The notes below the pieces were generated by a model, which was not told where the DNA came from, did no database searches, and saw nothing but the letters and a program-made list of their open reading frames with translations. A stretch of 64,000 nt of DNA from Spirochaetales bacterium. GTDB lineage: Bacteria; Spirochaetota; Spirochaetia; Treponematales; Treponemataceae. The stretch covers positions 19,606 to 83,605 of the forward strand of contig JAUNWH010000007.1 in the NCBI GenBank assembly GCA_030540405.1, in the 5' to 3' direction. Shown here one piece after another: positions 34,452 through 43,774 of this stretch; the first letter of the stretch is position 1, and the number at the start of each line of letters is the position of its first letter. The translations under genes were made by a program, and so were the position numbers.

Positions 34452-36545
34452 ATGTCTTTAATGAAAAAAACTCTTCTATTTTCGTCTGTATTTTTCCTTT
34501 TAATTTGTTTTATTTCGCTTTTTACTTACAGCATTGCAAAGAACAAAATCGGGCGGAAGAATATTTCGCAGAACATCAGGACGGAGCTTAGCACTGACCA
34601 ACTTATGCTTGAGTCTTCGGTGAACAAGGACATCACTCTTGCCCTTCAGATGGCGCGCTCGCCTGTAATTTCAAATTATTTCCGGAACGTTTCGGACGAG
34701 AGGCTCAAGAAGCCTGCCTTTGACGAGATGGCGGCCTACGGAAAGGCTTTTTCTTCCGGCATAAATTTCTGGATAAACGACACGGACCACTTTTTCTACT
34801 TCGGGGACGAATATTCATACACTCTTGATCCGGACAAGCCTGAAAGCTACTGGTACAACATGACCCTTTACGAAACTGAAACTTACAATTTCAACATAAA
34901 CTACAATCCGGACGTAAACGAAACCTGCCTTTGGGTGAACGCTCCTGTTTTTTCTGCGGACAAAAAGCCTGTGGGAGTTGTGGGAACAGGAATCATTTTG
35001 GACTCATTTCTTGACTCTGTTTACAAGACTGTGAGCGGCGGCGGAAACGGCCAGCTTTTCTTCTTCAACAGCCTCGGAGAAATTACCGGAGCGGAAGACA
35101 AGTCGCTTGTAAGCCAGAAGGCGCTTGTAAAAGACCAGCTCGGCGGACTTTATGAAAAAATCGAAGGCTCGCTTGAGGACTACAAGAACGGACAAGTTTA
35201 CACTTTCAGCTCCGGCGACTCGGAGTACGGACTTTGCTATGTGAGCGTTCTTGACTGGTATCTTGTTCGCTGCATGGACGTTTCTTCTGGAATCGCAACA
35301 GAAAGCTCGCTTGTTGCAATGCTTTCGATGTTCATAATCGGAATGCTCGTTGTCTCTTGCCTGTACACGCTTTTCATCTCGCTGATTCTAAAGCCTCTTT
35401 CAATGCTCCGCGAATCCATGAACAAAATTGCGGAAGGAGACTTCACTGAAAAATTCAGCTACAAAAAGAAAGACGAAATCGGAAGCCTTGCCGGAAGCCT
35501 CTTGCGCATAACGGCGACCGTGAATTCTCTCATAAACGGAATAACGGAAAAGGCAGAATACGTTCACGACACGAACAACCTTCAGCAGAAGAATTTCGAC
35601 TCGGGAAAGGAAAAGTCCGCGGCGATTGTCTCAGAGCTTGACGGAATGAAGACTTCAGTTTCGGAGCAGCAGGAAATGATTCAGAGCGCATCCGAGACAA
35701 TTGAAAAGACGGCGGAAAGACTAAAAGGATTCGGAAGCATAATCAGGACGCAGATTTCTGACATCGAGGAATCCGGCGAGCAGATAAGGCAGCTTCTGGA
35801 TTCGGTTGAGTCGGTTGACAAAATTAGAAAGTTCACGATTGAGAACATGGGGCTTCTTTCTTCCGCTTCGGAAAAGGGAAACTTGCACATCAAGCAGGTT
35901 TCGGAAACTGTTCAGCAGATTTCAAACGACACTGAAAAGCTTCTTGAGACGAACAAAATCATCTCTTCGATTTCAGACCAGACAAACCTTCTTGCCATGA
36001 ACGCGGCGATTGAGGCGGCTCATGCGGGAAAGGCTGGCGACGGTTTTGCGGTTGTTGCTCAGGAAATCAGGAAGCTTTCTGAAAAAACTCACGCGCAGTC
36101 GGAGAACGTTGCGAAGGTTATCGGCGGAATCATCGATTCGGTTCAGCATGTCGTTGAGGTTTCAGCTGTAACAAGCCAGATTTTCTCGGACATCGTGAAG
36201 CAGTTTTCCGCAGTTGACTCGGACTTCAAGGAGATGTCGGGCATAATCGAAAATGAAAATGCTCTGAACATTTCGGTTGCGGAAAAGCTAAAGGCACTGT
36301 CTTCCGGCTCGGCTTCGGTTTCCAGCGGATTTTCTGACATGGAAAAGGATACTTCGAGCATTTCAGCGGCAATGGAGAAAGTTACGCAGCGCACAACGGA
36401 ACTTGTAATGAGCGTAGAAGCAATTTCAGAAAGCGCGCTTGCCATAAACACGCAGCTCAAGGAAGTTTCAAGCCTCGCGAACAAGTCCGTGGAGCAGATT
36501 CAAACCCTTGCAGATTCGCTTGAAGTGTATAAAATAGAGAAATGA
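34452..36545 (+). CDS. methyl-accepting chemotaxis protein
   Basis: This 697-residue receptor has an N-terminal membrane helix (about 7-25), a periplasmic Cache-type sensor of about 250 residues (with [35 protein letters not shown], a typical Cache strand run), a second helix (about 280-312), HAMP (about 315-365, [19 protein letters not shown]) and a long signalling coiled coil. The hairpin tip [40 protein letters not shown] near 515 contacts CheA/CheW. The ligand is unknown. I start at ATG 34452 behind GGAGG. Base composition is visibly richer in G and C, with many GCG, GAC and AAG codons, unlike the AT-rich neighbours. Confidence 0.95.
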   Translation: MSLMKKTLLFSSVFFLLICFISLFTYSIAKNKIGRKNISQNIRTELSTDQLMLESSVNKDITLALQMARSPVISNYFRNVSDERLKKPAFDEMAAYGKAFSSGINFWINDTDHFFYFGDEYSYTLDPDKPESYWYNMTLYETETYNFNINYNPDVNETCLWVNAPVFSADKKPVGVVGTGIILDSFLDSVYKTVSGGGNGQLFFFNSLGEITGAEDKSLVSQKALVKDQLGGLYEKIEGSLEDYKNGQVYTFSSGDSEYGLCYVSVLDWYLVRCMDVSSGIATESSLVAMLSMFIIGMLVVSCLYTLFISLILKPLSMLRESMNKIAEGDFTEKFSYKKKDEIGSLAGSLLRITATVNSLINGITEKAEYVHDTNNLQQKNFDSGKEKSAAIVSELDGMKTSVSEQQEMIQSASETIEKTAERLKGFGSIIRTQISDIEESGEQIRQLLDSVESVDKIRKFTIENMGLLSSASEKGNLHIKQVSETVQQISNDTEKLLETNKIISSISDQTNLLAMNAAIEAAHAGKAGDGFAVVAQEIRKLSEKTHAQSENVAKVIGGIIDSVQHVVEVSAVTSQIFSDIVKQFSAVDSDFKEMSGIIENENALNISVAEKLKALSSGSASVSSGFSDMEKDTSSISAAMEKVTQRTTELVMSVEAISESALAINTQLKEVSSLANKSVEQIQTLADSLEVYKIEK

Positions 36546-36613
36546 ATGTAAGATAAAACAACTGAAATAACGTTTGCTTTATCTGCATTGACTTTTATAG
36601 GAGCAAAATAAAA

Positions 36614-37402
36614 ATGAAAAAACTTAAACTTTTTACGGCATTTCTGTCATTTGCAACATTGGCTTTTTTTGGCTGCAAATCAAAGGATGCAAAGCAAATT
36701 GAAGGCGACTGGAATCTTGTTCAGTACAAAATTGGAGAAAAGAAAATTGAATTTTCATGCGCCACAATTTCCATTTTGCAAGATGAAAACTTGAACATTA
36801 AAGTGTCAGGATTTTCCGGCGTAAATTCTTTTTCTGGTCTTTACAAAGCAAGTGGAAAAAAACTCCGTGCAGAACCTGGATTTATTTCTACAAAAATGAT
36901 GGGCGGTAAAGAAGACATGGAATTTGAAAGGCTCTTTTTAAATTCCGCAGTAGGATCTGACAGCTGGAAAATAAAAATGCAGGACGGAAAAATTCTTTTG
37001 TGCATTTATAATTCAACAGAAAATTCCGAGCTTGTTTTTGCGAAGGCTTCTATAAAAGATGCAAACTGGACATTGGCTGCAATTCTAAAAAATGGCGGAG
37101 TTCAAAGCATAGACGCAGACAAATCAGAACTGCCTACGCTCTCTTTCAATGAAGAAAACAAAGCTTCTGGTTTTTCAGGCGTAAATTATTACACAATGGA
37201 TTACACTCTTGATGAGGCAGCAAAAAAACTTTCGTTCACGCTTGGAACTTCAACATTGATGGCTTCGGGAAGCAAAGAAGCGCAGGAACTTGAGCAGCAG
37301 TTTTATATCAACCTAGATCAGACTGCAACTTATTCGCTTTTTGAAAACACACTTACGCTCCGCTCGAAAGACGGAAAAACCCTTTTGGAATTCATAAAGT
37401 AA
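36614..37402 (+). CDS. META-domain lipoprotein (HslJ-like), two repeats
   Basis: The 262-residue protein has a lipoprotein signal ending in LAFFGC, so Cys21 would be lipidated. Two META-type repeats follow: IEGDWNLVQYKIGEKKIEF...VSGFSGVNSFSGLYKASGKKL at about 33-95, and DANWTLAAILKNGG...ASGFSGVNYYTMDYTLDEAAKKL at about 152-220. Each carries the GFSGVN turn. In other bacteria META proteins are envelope stress or antibiotic-tolerance proteins (HslJ). AGGAG lies before the ATG, and a TTGCTT-TATAGG pair may be a promoter. It ends about 20 bases before repeat copy C. Confidence 0.88.
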   Translation: MKKLKLFTAFLSFATLAFFGCKSKDAKQIEGDWNLVQYKIGEKKIEFSCATISILQDENLNIKVSGFSGVNSFSGLYKASGKKLRAEPGFISTKMMGGKEDMEFERLFLNSAVGSDSWKIKMQDGKILLCIYNSTENSELVFAKASIKDANWTLAAILKNGGVQSIDADKSELPTLSFNEENKASGFSGVNYYTMDYTLDEAAKKLSFTLGTSTLMASGSKEAQELEQQFYINLDQTATYSLFENTLTLRSKDGKTLLEFIK

Positions 37403-37422
37403 TTTTTTCAACTATTCAATTA

Positions 37423-37461
37423 TCATTCCTGTACAATTCAACTGAATAACACGGGAATGAC
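37423..37461. repeat. dispersed palindromic repeat, copy C (reduced)
   Basis: TCATTCCTGT (37423-37432) and ACGGGAATGA (37451-37460) form an inverted repeat with one wobble. CACGGGAATGAC here is identical to the end of copy A at 22849. The middle is too short to be a full element. Confidence 0.55.
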
Positions 37462-37498
37462 TTTTCAGCAAAAATCATTTTCAAAATTTCAACGGGGT

Positions 37499-37527
37499 TT
37501 GCTTCCATTTACAAAATGCAGTAAACT
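37499..37527 (+). promoter_or_regulatory. promoter of aroB, likely leaderless
   Basis: TTGCTT (37499-37504) and TAAACT (37522-37527) are 17 bases apart, and GTAGCA alone separates the -10 from the ATG at 37534. No Shine-Dalgarno exists in the gap. Confidence 0.65.
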
Positions 37528-37533
37528 GTAGCA

Positions 37534-38682
37534 ATGGATATTTCACCAATAGATAGTTTTGAACTTTTATTTCCTGAAAATTCAGGCTTTGACAAAACTG
37601 ACATTCTTTTTTACAGCGGAAAAAACGACCTATGTAGCCTTTACCTTTCCGCAGAAAACAAGCGCAACAGGCTTTTCGTCACTGACACAAACATCGCTCC
37701 TTTATGCGCAGATTTTATTGCACATTTTACAGATGAAAATGCAAACAACATAAAAGCTCCTTCTATTTTCAAAAAAGAAAATGACACGCTTTGCATTCTT
37801 GGCGCAGGAGAAAAATTCAAGACAATAGAAAATGTCCTTGAAATTGTGAGAGCGGCTTTAAACTCCAACTTCAACAGGAACTGTCTTTTTGTTGCAATCG
37901 GAGGTGGAGTTTTAAGCGACATGACAGGCTTTGCCGCTTCGATGTTCAAGCGCGGAGTTGACGTTGAGTTTGTTCCGACAACTTTGCTTTCTGATGTTGA
38001 TGCTTCTATCGGCGGAAAAACTGGATGCGACTTTGACAGCTACAAAAACATGATTGGAGCTTTTTATCCTGCAAAAAAAATTCATATATGGAGTTCATTT
38101 ATACAAAGCCTTCCACAGAATGAATTTCTTTCAGGACTTGGGGAAGTTGTAAAAACAGCTTTTCTTTTTTCTCCAGAATTGACAGAAATTTTAAAGACAC
38201 AAAAAGCGCAAGTTATGAGCCGAGATGAAGAAGTTCTGCAAAAAATAATTTCAATCTGCGCAAAGGCAAAAGCAAAAACAGTGCATGAAGATTTTAAAGA
38301 AAAAGGAATCCGCGCATATTTAAATTACGGACATACTTTTGGACACGCGCTTGAAACTGTGGCAGGACTTGGAAAAATAAGCCACGGAGAAGCTGTTGTC
38401 TGGGGAATTGGAAGAGCGCTGGATCTTTCTTTAAGCAAAAAACTTTGCACTGATGAATTTGCTGAAGAATGCAAGAAAATTCTTTTTGACTACGGATTCT
38501 GCACAGAGCCGATTCCGCAGATTGTAAAAGACATCCCAGATGCAACGCTTGCTTTAGTTTCTGCAATGCACAAAGACAAAAAAAATTCTGGAAGCTGCGT
38601 AAAAGTCATTCTTCAAAAAACAGAACAATCCACATTTATAACAGAAGTTCAAGACAAAGAAATTCTTGAGGTTTTAAAATGA
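37534..38682 (+). CDS. aroB: 3-dehydroquinate synthase
   Basis: AroB converts DAHP, the product of the AroF encoded 9 kb away, to 3-dehydroquinate. The 382-residue protein contains FVAIGGGVLSDMTGFAASMFKRGVDVEFVPTTLLSDVDASIGGKTG, the NAD and substrate region, and then LGEVVKTAF and LNYGHTFGHALETVAG, which supply the zinc ligands (Glu, His, His). The N-terminal NAD part is less conserved. Its stop overlaps the start of the cysteine desulfurase (ATGA), though no pathway link is obvious. The ATG lies 6 bases behind a -10 hexamer. Confidence 0.96.
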   Translation: MDISPIDSFELLFPENSGFDKTDILFYSGKNDLCSLYLSAENKRNRLFVTDTNIAPLCADFIAHFTDENANNIKAPSIFKKENDTLCILGAGEKFKTIENVLEIVRAALNSNFNRNCLFVAIGGGVLSDMTGFAASMFKRGVDVEFVPTTLLSDVDASIGGKTGCDFDSYKNMIGAFYPAKKIHIWSSFIQSLPQNEFLSGLGEVVKTAFLFSPELTEILKTQKAQVMSRDEEVLQKIISICAKAKAKTVHEDFKEKGIRAYLNYGHTFGHALETVAGLGKISHGEAVVWGIGRALDLSLSKKLCTDEFAEECKKILFDYGFCTEPIPQIVKDIPDATLALVSAMHKDKKNSGSCVKVILQKTEQSTFITEVQDKEILEVLK

Positions 38683-39857
38683 TTTCATCAAAGCATTATT
38701 TTGACTGGGCTGCAACCGCTCCAAACGATGAAGAAATTTTAACTAAAGCGCTAAAATATTCTATGGAGCATTGGGGAAACCCTTCAAGCATTCACAAAGC
38801 CGGAACAGATGCAAAAGCCGCATTGGAAAAAGCAAGAAAAAGAGCAGCCCAAGCTTTAGGTGTAAATGCAGAAAATATTTTTTTTACTTCAGGCGGAACA
38901 GAAGGAGACCACATTGCGCTTCTTTCTGTTTTAAGCCGACCACAAAAAGGAAGCGTTGTATTAAGTTCCATTGAGCATCCAGCTCTGCGTGAAATGGCAA
39001 AGTCAATGCAAAACTGCGGCTGGAAAGTTATAAATGTGAATCCAGATAAAAATGGAATTGTTTCTGCTCAAAGCATTTCTGATGCGCTTCAGGAAGACAC
39101 GGCATTTGTTTCTGTAATGGCGGTAAATAATGAAACCGGCGCAATTCAGCCTATTTATGAAATCGCAAAAATTATTGAAGAAAAAACAAAAGGAAAGCGA
39201 AAGCCATTTTTTCACGTTGACTGTGTTCAGGCAGCAGGAAAAATTCCGCTGAACTTAAAGGTAAGCGGAATTGATTCAGCTTCATTCAGCGCGCATAAAA
39301 TTGGCGGACCAAGAGGAATTGGAATCCTTTATCTTGCAAAAGAATTTAATTCATTTTTAAAAGGCGGTGGACAGGAAAAAACTGTAAGAAGCGGAACTGA
39401 AAATCTTTTTGGCGCAGAGGCATTTTCTCTTTGCCTTGAAAAATATTTTATTTCAGAAAGAAACGCTTCCGCTGAAAAAAGATTTGAGCAGCAAAAAATT
39501 CTTACAGCAAATTTCATAAAAAAACTAAAAGAAATAAAAGGCTGCGTGATAATTCCGCATTGCCGTGAAGATGAAAAATTTGAAGCAAACTTTTCTCCTT
39601 GGGTTGTTCAAGCTGCATTTCCAGGAATTCCAGGACAAGTCATGGAGCGTGCACTAAGTGAAAAAGGATTTTTCATTTCAACAGGAAGCGCATGTTCGTC
39701 TTCACACAAAGGCCGGCCAGTTCTTGACACAATGCAGTTAAGCCCAAAAGAAAAAGAAAGCGCGGTAAGATTCAGCTTTGGATTTTCAACTGAAGAAGAA
39801 AGCATGAACGAATTAATCAAAGAACTGAAAAATATTTGCAGCCAGTTTTTGCAATGA
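38679..39857 (+). CDS. cysteine desulfurase (NifS/IscS type)
   Basis: This PLP enzyme takes sulfur from cysteine for iron-sulfur clusters or thio-modified tRNA. N-terminal YFDWAATAP, NPSSIHKAGTDAKAALEKAR, and TSGGTEGDHIALLS are family motifs; the PLP lysine is in FSAHKIGGPRGIGILYL near residue 205 and the catalytic Cys338 in ISTGSACSSSHKGR. No scaffold gene adjoins it. It overlaps aroB by 4 bases and has GAGG upstream. A weak terminator follows. Whether it serves FeS assembly or tRNA thiolation (for example with the MtaB-type enzymes) cannot be told from sequence. Confidence 0.93.
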   Translation: MISSKHYFDWAATAPNDEEILTKALKYSMEHWGNPSSIHKAGTDAKAALEKARKRAAQALGVNAENIFFTSGGTEGDHIALLSVLSRPQKGSVVLSSIEHPALREMAKSMQNCGWKVINVNPDKNGIVSAQSISDALQEDTAFVSVMAVNNETGAIQPIYEIAKIIEEKTKGKRKPFFHVDCVQAAGKIPLNLKVSGIDSASFSAHKIGGPRGIGILYLAKEFNSFLKGGGQEKTVRSGTENLFGAEAFSLCLEKYFISERNASAEKRFEQQKILTANFIKKLKEIKGCVIIPHCREDEKFEANFSPWVVQAAFPGIPGQVMERALSEKGFFISTGSACSSSHKGRPVLDTMQLSPKEKESAVRFSFGFSTEEESMNELIKELKNICSQFLQ

Positions 39858-39891
39858 AGATGCTTGCAATAAATTTTAAAATGCTGTAAAG

Positions 39892-39920
39892 TGCAAGGAG
39901 TCATATCCTGCATCTTTTTT
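39892..39920 (+). terminator. possible terminator behind the cysteine desulfurase
   Basis: TGCAAGGA (39892-39899) pairs with TCCTGCA (39906-39912) with one bulged A, and TCTTTTTT follows. The stem is short, so this is a moderate call. Confidence 0.5.
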
Positions 39921-39961
39921 GGTGCAAAAAAAAGCAAACTAAATTTTCAGGGAAGGACATT

Positions 39962-40402
39962 ATGGGAATTCGTGGAGAACTTTTTACAAATCAGGTAAAC
40001 TTGGACAAACGTTCGTATTATTTCAATGTAAAAGAAAATCGCAATGGAGATGTTTTTCTTCAGATTGTTGAAAGCAAAATAAAAGATGGACAAGATGAAA
40101 GACGCGACATTGTTGTTTTTGCAGATGATATGAAAAGCTTTTTGGGCGGAATGGACGAATCTTTAAGAGCTGTTGAAAAAATCCAGAAAGAGCGCGCAAA
40201 GCTCCGTGCAGAAAAAAAAGCTGCGAAAGAAGCAAAATATGCAGCAGGCGGAATGGCAGAAGAGAAGCCAGCAAAAAAAGTTTATCGCAGAAAAGGAGAA
40301 AGCCGCTTAGTTTCAGAAAGAAAAGCAGAGCGCAAGGAAATTTCAGGCAGACTTCATGTTGTTTCAAAAAGACAGCCTGACGCTGAAAAAACAGAATACT
40401 AA
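39962..40402 (+). CDS. PUR-domain nucleic-acid-binding protein (DUF3276, BpuR-like)
   Basis: The 146-residue protein starts with a PUR-alpha type repeat, GIRGELFTNQVNLDKRSYYFNVKENRNGDVFLQIVESK...DIVVFADDMKSFLGGMDESLRAVEK (about 2-75), followed by a very basic lysine/arginine-rich tail. Family members bind RNA and single-stranded DNA; the Borrelia relative BpuR is a post-transcriptional regulator. AGGGAAGG precedes the ATG. It ends tail-to-tail with rnhB, the two stop codons sharing bases at 40399-40402. Confidence 0.88.
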   Translation: MGIRGELFTNQVNLDKRSYYFNVKENRNGDVFLQIVESKIKDGQDERRDIVVFADDMKSFLGGMDESLRAVEKIQKERAKLRAEKKAAKEAKYAAGGMAEEKPAKKVYRRKGESRLVSERKAERKEISGRLHVVSKRQPDAEKTEY

Positions 40403-40998
40403 TATTTGAACGAAAGCCGCTGAATGGGAGACGGTCCTAAACAGCGGCAAATTTCTTTGTGCGCAGGAGTTGGGTAGCCTTTGTGCTTTGCATACCCATA
40501 CTCGGGATAGAGTTTATCATAATCAAGCATAATTTTATCACGCTGAACTTTTGCCAGAATGCTTGCAGCCATAACACAAGGAAATTTTGAATCAGCTTTT
40601 ACAACTGCTTTTATATCAAGATTTTCATCAGCAAAAGGCAGAGCGTTTCCATCTACAATCACTTGCATGGAATTTTTACATTGCTCAAAATCAAGTCCAT
40701 TTTTCTTGCACCAGGCAGGAAGTTTCATTCTCATCATATCAAAAGCAATTTTCATTGCCTTAAAATCAGCTTGAAGGATATTTATCTCATCGATTATTTT
40801 TTCACTGACAATTCCAATTCCCCAGCAAGATTTTTCTCTTATAACATCAAATGCGGCTTCACGTTTTTTTTCAGAAAGTTTTTTGCTATCGTTTAAAATT
40901 TCCACAGGAAAATCAAAAGGCAAGAGAACACATCCAGCCGTAACAGGACCAGCCAAAGGACCTCTTCCCGCTTCATCGATTCCAACAAGAAAATCCAT
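40399..40998 (-). CDS. rnhB: ribonuclease HII
   Basis: RNase HII cuts RNA-DNA hybrids and misincorporated ribonucleotides. VGIDEAGRGPLAGPVTAGCVLL near the start has the Asp-Glu pair; DSKKLSEKKREAAFDVI, VIVDGNALPF and VVKADSKFPCVMAASILAKVQRDKIM hold the other catalytic aspartates; YGYAKHKGYPTPAHKE is the conserved C-terminal part. I start at ATG 40998 (199 aa) with AGGCTTT before it; a longer frame upstream is unlike the family and overlaps the preceding gene. It follows the beta-helix gene by 5 bases. Confidence 0.96.
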   Translation of the reverse strand: MDFLVGIDEAGRGPLAGPVTAGCVLLPFDFPVEILNDSKKLSEKKREAAFDVIREKSCWGIGIVSEKIIDEINILQADFKAMKIAFDMMRMKLPAWCKKNGLDFEQCKNSMQVIVDGNALPFADENLDIKAVVKADSKFPCVMAASILAKVQRDKIMLDYDKLYPEYGYAKHKGYPTPAHKEICRCLGPSPIQRLSFKY

Positions 40999-41003
40999 AA
41001 AGC

Positions 41004-43079
41004 CTAAAATCCTTTTTGAATATTTTTTTCTGACACAACAGAATTTACATTGCTCCAAATTGGAGAACTTTTTTTAGTTGAATCGGAAAGTCTTGCATTA
41101 AATTCATTTTGAACAACTGAAGCATTTGCATTAAGAATTTGAATTCCGCGTCCCAATGTTCCAATCAAAGAAAAAGAGGAATCAGAGAAAGAACAAGTTC
41201 CGCCTGAAATTTTCACATTAAAACAAGATTCTGCAACTGATGTGAATCTTGAATTTTTACAGTTAACATTTGAGTTTTCAGAAGAAATTCCGCAAGCATA
41301 AGAATCAGCTTGAACTGTAAATCCAGAATTTTCAATCTGTGCTTTTGAATTTTCTAAATCAAGCAAACTGCCTTTTTTCAAGAACACTGCGGAAAACTCA
41401 CAGCTAGAAATTCCGACAGAAGAATTCTTTGCAAAAACAAGCGGAGAATTTTCAGCTTGTGATTTTTTTTCAATAATCAGATTTTCAAATTCAACATTTG
41501 CATTTGAAATTTTTAGAACAGAATTTTCCTTAAAACTCAAACTAGAGTCATGTCCTATAAAAGTGCAATCTTTGGAAATTAAAAATTCATTGTCAGGAAT
41601 TTCAATATTTCCATAAATATGAAATCTAAGTTTTTTATTTGAAGACTTTAAAACAGAAATAAGCTGCTCAAAAGATTTAAACGGATTATCATAAGAACCG
41701 TCTTGGATTCCATTTTGTGAATTTGCAAAAAGATAATAATTAGTTTCATCAATAATTATTTTTTGCTCTGAAATTTCACTTTTATTCCCAGACGCATCAA
41801 CAGAATATGCGCAGACTTTATAAAACACTGCGTTTTTATCTGAGGACTTTAGAAAAATTTCATTGCCATTATACAAAGAAAAATTTTCAGGTTTTATATT
41901 TTCAAATTCAGCCTGCACACTTTCTACAAATCCGTCTGGTATTTCAAAAGGCTTGCTCAAAGCATAAAAAATTTTAGCACCTGGCTCACTTGAAATTCTG
42001 AAAAAAGATTTTTTTCTTGTAAGTTTTCCTACAGATGATGAAAAAATTTCTGGAGGTTCTGGCGGAAGCCTGTCTATAGAAAAATCAGCATCTATTGTCC
42101 CCTGATAATTTCCATTGTAAAAAATTTTAAAGCAAGCGGAACTTTTCACATCTTCATTTTCAAACGCATCGGCATAAGCAAAAGAAGAATTTTTTTCAAA
42201 TGTAAAATTTTCATTTCCATCTATAAAAAACTCAACAACACCATTTTTATTTTTTCTGGAAAGAACAGAAGGCCTTGCAGGAAGCTCGTATTCAAAAATT
42301 TTATTATCTGGATAAAATTCAACTGGCTGCCATGAAATTTTATGAGCATAATTTCTGTCAATAAAACTTGGCTCAGATGGCGATTTCCAGTTTTCATCAT
42401 CAATTCTGTAAATAAAATTTTTATCTTTAAAAGAAAAATCATTCCATTCTGAAATTTCAAACGGAACATTGTCAGCTTTTGCATCAGAAGTTTTTTCAGC
42501 AGGAATAACTTGGATTACAAAATGAAAAAAATTATTTCCTGTAAAATCAACTGCAAAGCAAGAAACAAAACGCTCTACAGAATTTTTACTTGAAAGAGAA
42601 AGCTTTGACTTTAAATATGGAGTTTTGGAATTTTCAAGAGAATACAAAAATTCAGATGGAATAAAAAAATCAGTTCCAGAAATATAAGGAACAATAGGAT
42701 TTTGATTTATTGAATTTATAAATTCCTTTGACTGAATGCTATATTCAACTCCTGAATTCTCTTCAACATTGTATTCAATTGTAAAATCTTTTCTTTCGCC
42801 ATTTTGGGCAATTGATGTAATTTTTACAGTAACATCTCCAATCTGATCAATGAGAACAGGAGAATCATAAAAAAATCCAGAAACATAAGGATCGCTGCCT
42901 GTAAAAGAATAATAAACATCAGTGCCTTTTTCCAAATTTAAAACAAGAGCCTGCTTGTTTTTCCAAACTCCAGAAACTGGGCTCAAGATATTTTTTTCTT
43001 CAAAAGCAAAGAGTTTGCTAAAAGTAAAAAGCAAAAGAATACTTATAATTTTTTTTACAGACAATCGCGTTTTATTCAT
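41004..43079 (-). CDS. exported beta-helix protein with N-terminal Ig-like repeats
   Basis: I do not recognise a characterised relative. The 691-residue protein has a signal peptide (about 8-25), a region of Ig-like or chitobiase C-terminal-like repeats (LEKGTDVYYSFTGSDPYVSG near 50 and PGAKIFYALSKPFEIPDG near 370), and from about residue 455 a right-handed beta-helix: NGIQDGSYDNPFKSFEQLI is the usual lead-in of surface beta-helix proteins, and short strands with repeated Asn, Ser and Phe follow to about 680. It is likely periplasmic or surface exposed. It follows a phosphoribosyltransferase gene by 5 bases. Confidence 0.8.
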   Translation of the reverse strand: MNKTRLSVKKIISILLLFTFSKLFAFEEKNILSPVSGVWKNKQALVLNLEKGTDVYYSFTGSDPYVSGFFYDSPVLIDQIGDVTVKITSIAQNGERKDFTIEYNVEENSGVEYSIQSKEFINSINQNPIVPYISGTDFFIPSEFLYSLENSKTPYLKSKLSLSSKNSVERFVSCFAVDFTGNNFFHFVIQVIPAEKTSDAKADNVPFEISEWNDFSFKDKNFIYRIDDENWKSPSEPSFIDRNYAHKISWQPVEFYPDNKIFEYELPARPSVLSRKNKNGVVEFFIDGNENFTFEKNSSFAYADAFENEDVKSSACFKIFYNGNYQGTIDADFSIDRLPPEPPEIFSSSVGKLTRKKSFFRISSEPGAKIFYALSKPFEIPDGFVESVQAEFENIKPENFSLYNGNEIFLKSSDKNAVFYKVCAYSVDASGNKSEISEQKIIIDETNYYLFANSQNGIQDGSYDNPFKSFEQLISVLKSSNKKLRFHIYGNIEIPDNEFLISKDCTFIGHDSSLSFKENSVLKISNANVEFENLIIEKKSQAENSPLVFAKNSSVGISSCEFSAVFLKKGSLLDLENSKAQIENSGFTVQADSYACGISSENSNVNCKNSRFTSVAESCFNVKISGGTCSFSDSSFSLIGTLGRGIQILNANASVVQNEFNARLSDSTKKSSPIWSNVNSVVSEKNIQKGF

Positions 43080-43084
43080 GGAAT

Positions 43085-43693
43085 TTATTCATCCTTAAAA
43101 ATCGGTTCTAAAACTTCACGCAAATCAGGATAAGGCTTATAAAAATTTTCCTCAAGTTCCTCATGCGTAAGACCAACAAGCTCGTGGCTGTTATAGTTAA
43201 TCCAAGTGTTTTCTTCAGGATTTGAAATTTCAAATTTTCTGCACCAATAGTCAGGCTGAATCGGAAGCTGCTCTTTCCATTTGTACACTTTATAATCATG
43301 CACAACAATTTTTATATTTTCACGAGGAACGCCTCTTTCCAAAAGAATTCCAACCAGATAATTCAGAGTTCTGCCCGAATCAAAAATATCATCAACGAGC
43401 ATAATTTTATCGCCAGCACGAAGATAATCAGGGGAATAAGTCCAGCCGTCAATTCTAACTGCGGAATGTTGGGAAACATCAGTGTAGCTTCTTGCAACAA
43501 CGGCAGCATACAAAACAGGCTTGTGATTTTTTAAAGCGACTTTGTAATACTCACTGATTACATTCGCCATATACGCGCCGCCACGCAAAGAAGTATAAAT
43601 AACATCAGGAACAAATTTGTCCTGCTGATAAATCTTATGAGCAAGTTTCAATGCATCGATTCTAACACTGTCATAGGGTAAAAATTCTTTCAT
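43085..43693 (-). CDS. phosphoribosyltransferase-family protein (HPRT-like)
   Basis: The 202-residue protein has the type I PRTase core: FVPDVIYTSLRGGAYMANVISEYY near 32, and IMLVDDIFDSGRTLNYLVGILLERG (PRPP loop with Asp-Asp) near 97. The region after the core, VYKWKEQLPIQPDYWCRKFE, resembles hypoxanthine/xanthine PRTases, in which the base-binding aromatic lies, so purine salvage is likely but not certain. AAGGA precedes the ATG. With deoD and apt elsewhere in this window it would complete a purine salvage set. Confidence 0.85.
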   Translation of the reverse strand: MKEFLPYDSVRIDALKLAHKIYQQDKFVPDVIYTSLRGGAYMANVISEYYKVALKNHKPVLYAAVVARSYTDVSQHSAVRIDGWTYSPDYLRAGDKIMLVDDIFDSGRTLNYLVGILLERGVPRENIKIVVHDYKVYKWKEQLPIQPDYWCRKFEISNPEENTWINYNSHELVGLTHEELEENFYKPYPDLREVLEPIFKDE

Positions 43694-43774
43694 ATAAATT
43701 CCTTAATAAAAATTATCCGCAGCAACGGATGAATAAAAGTCTGCAACGCAAACTAATTTTTTTTCAGTTGAACT

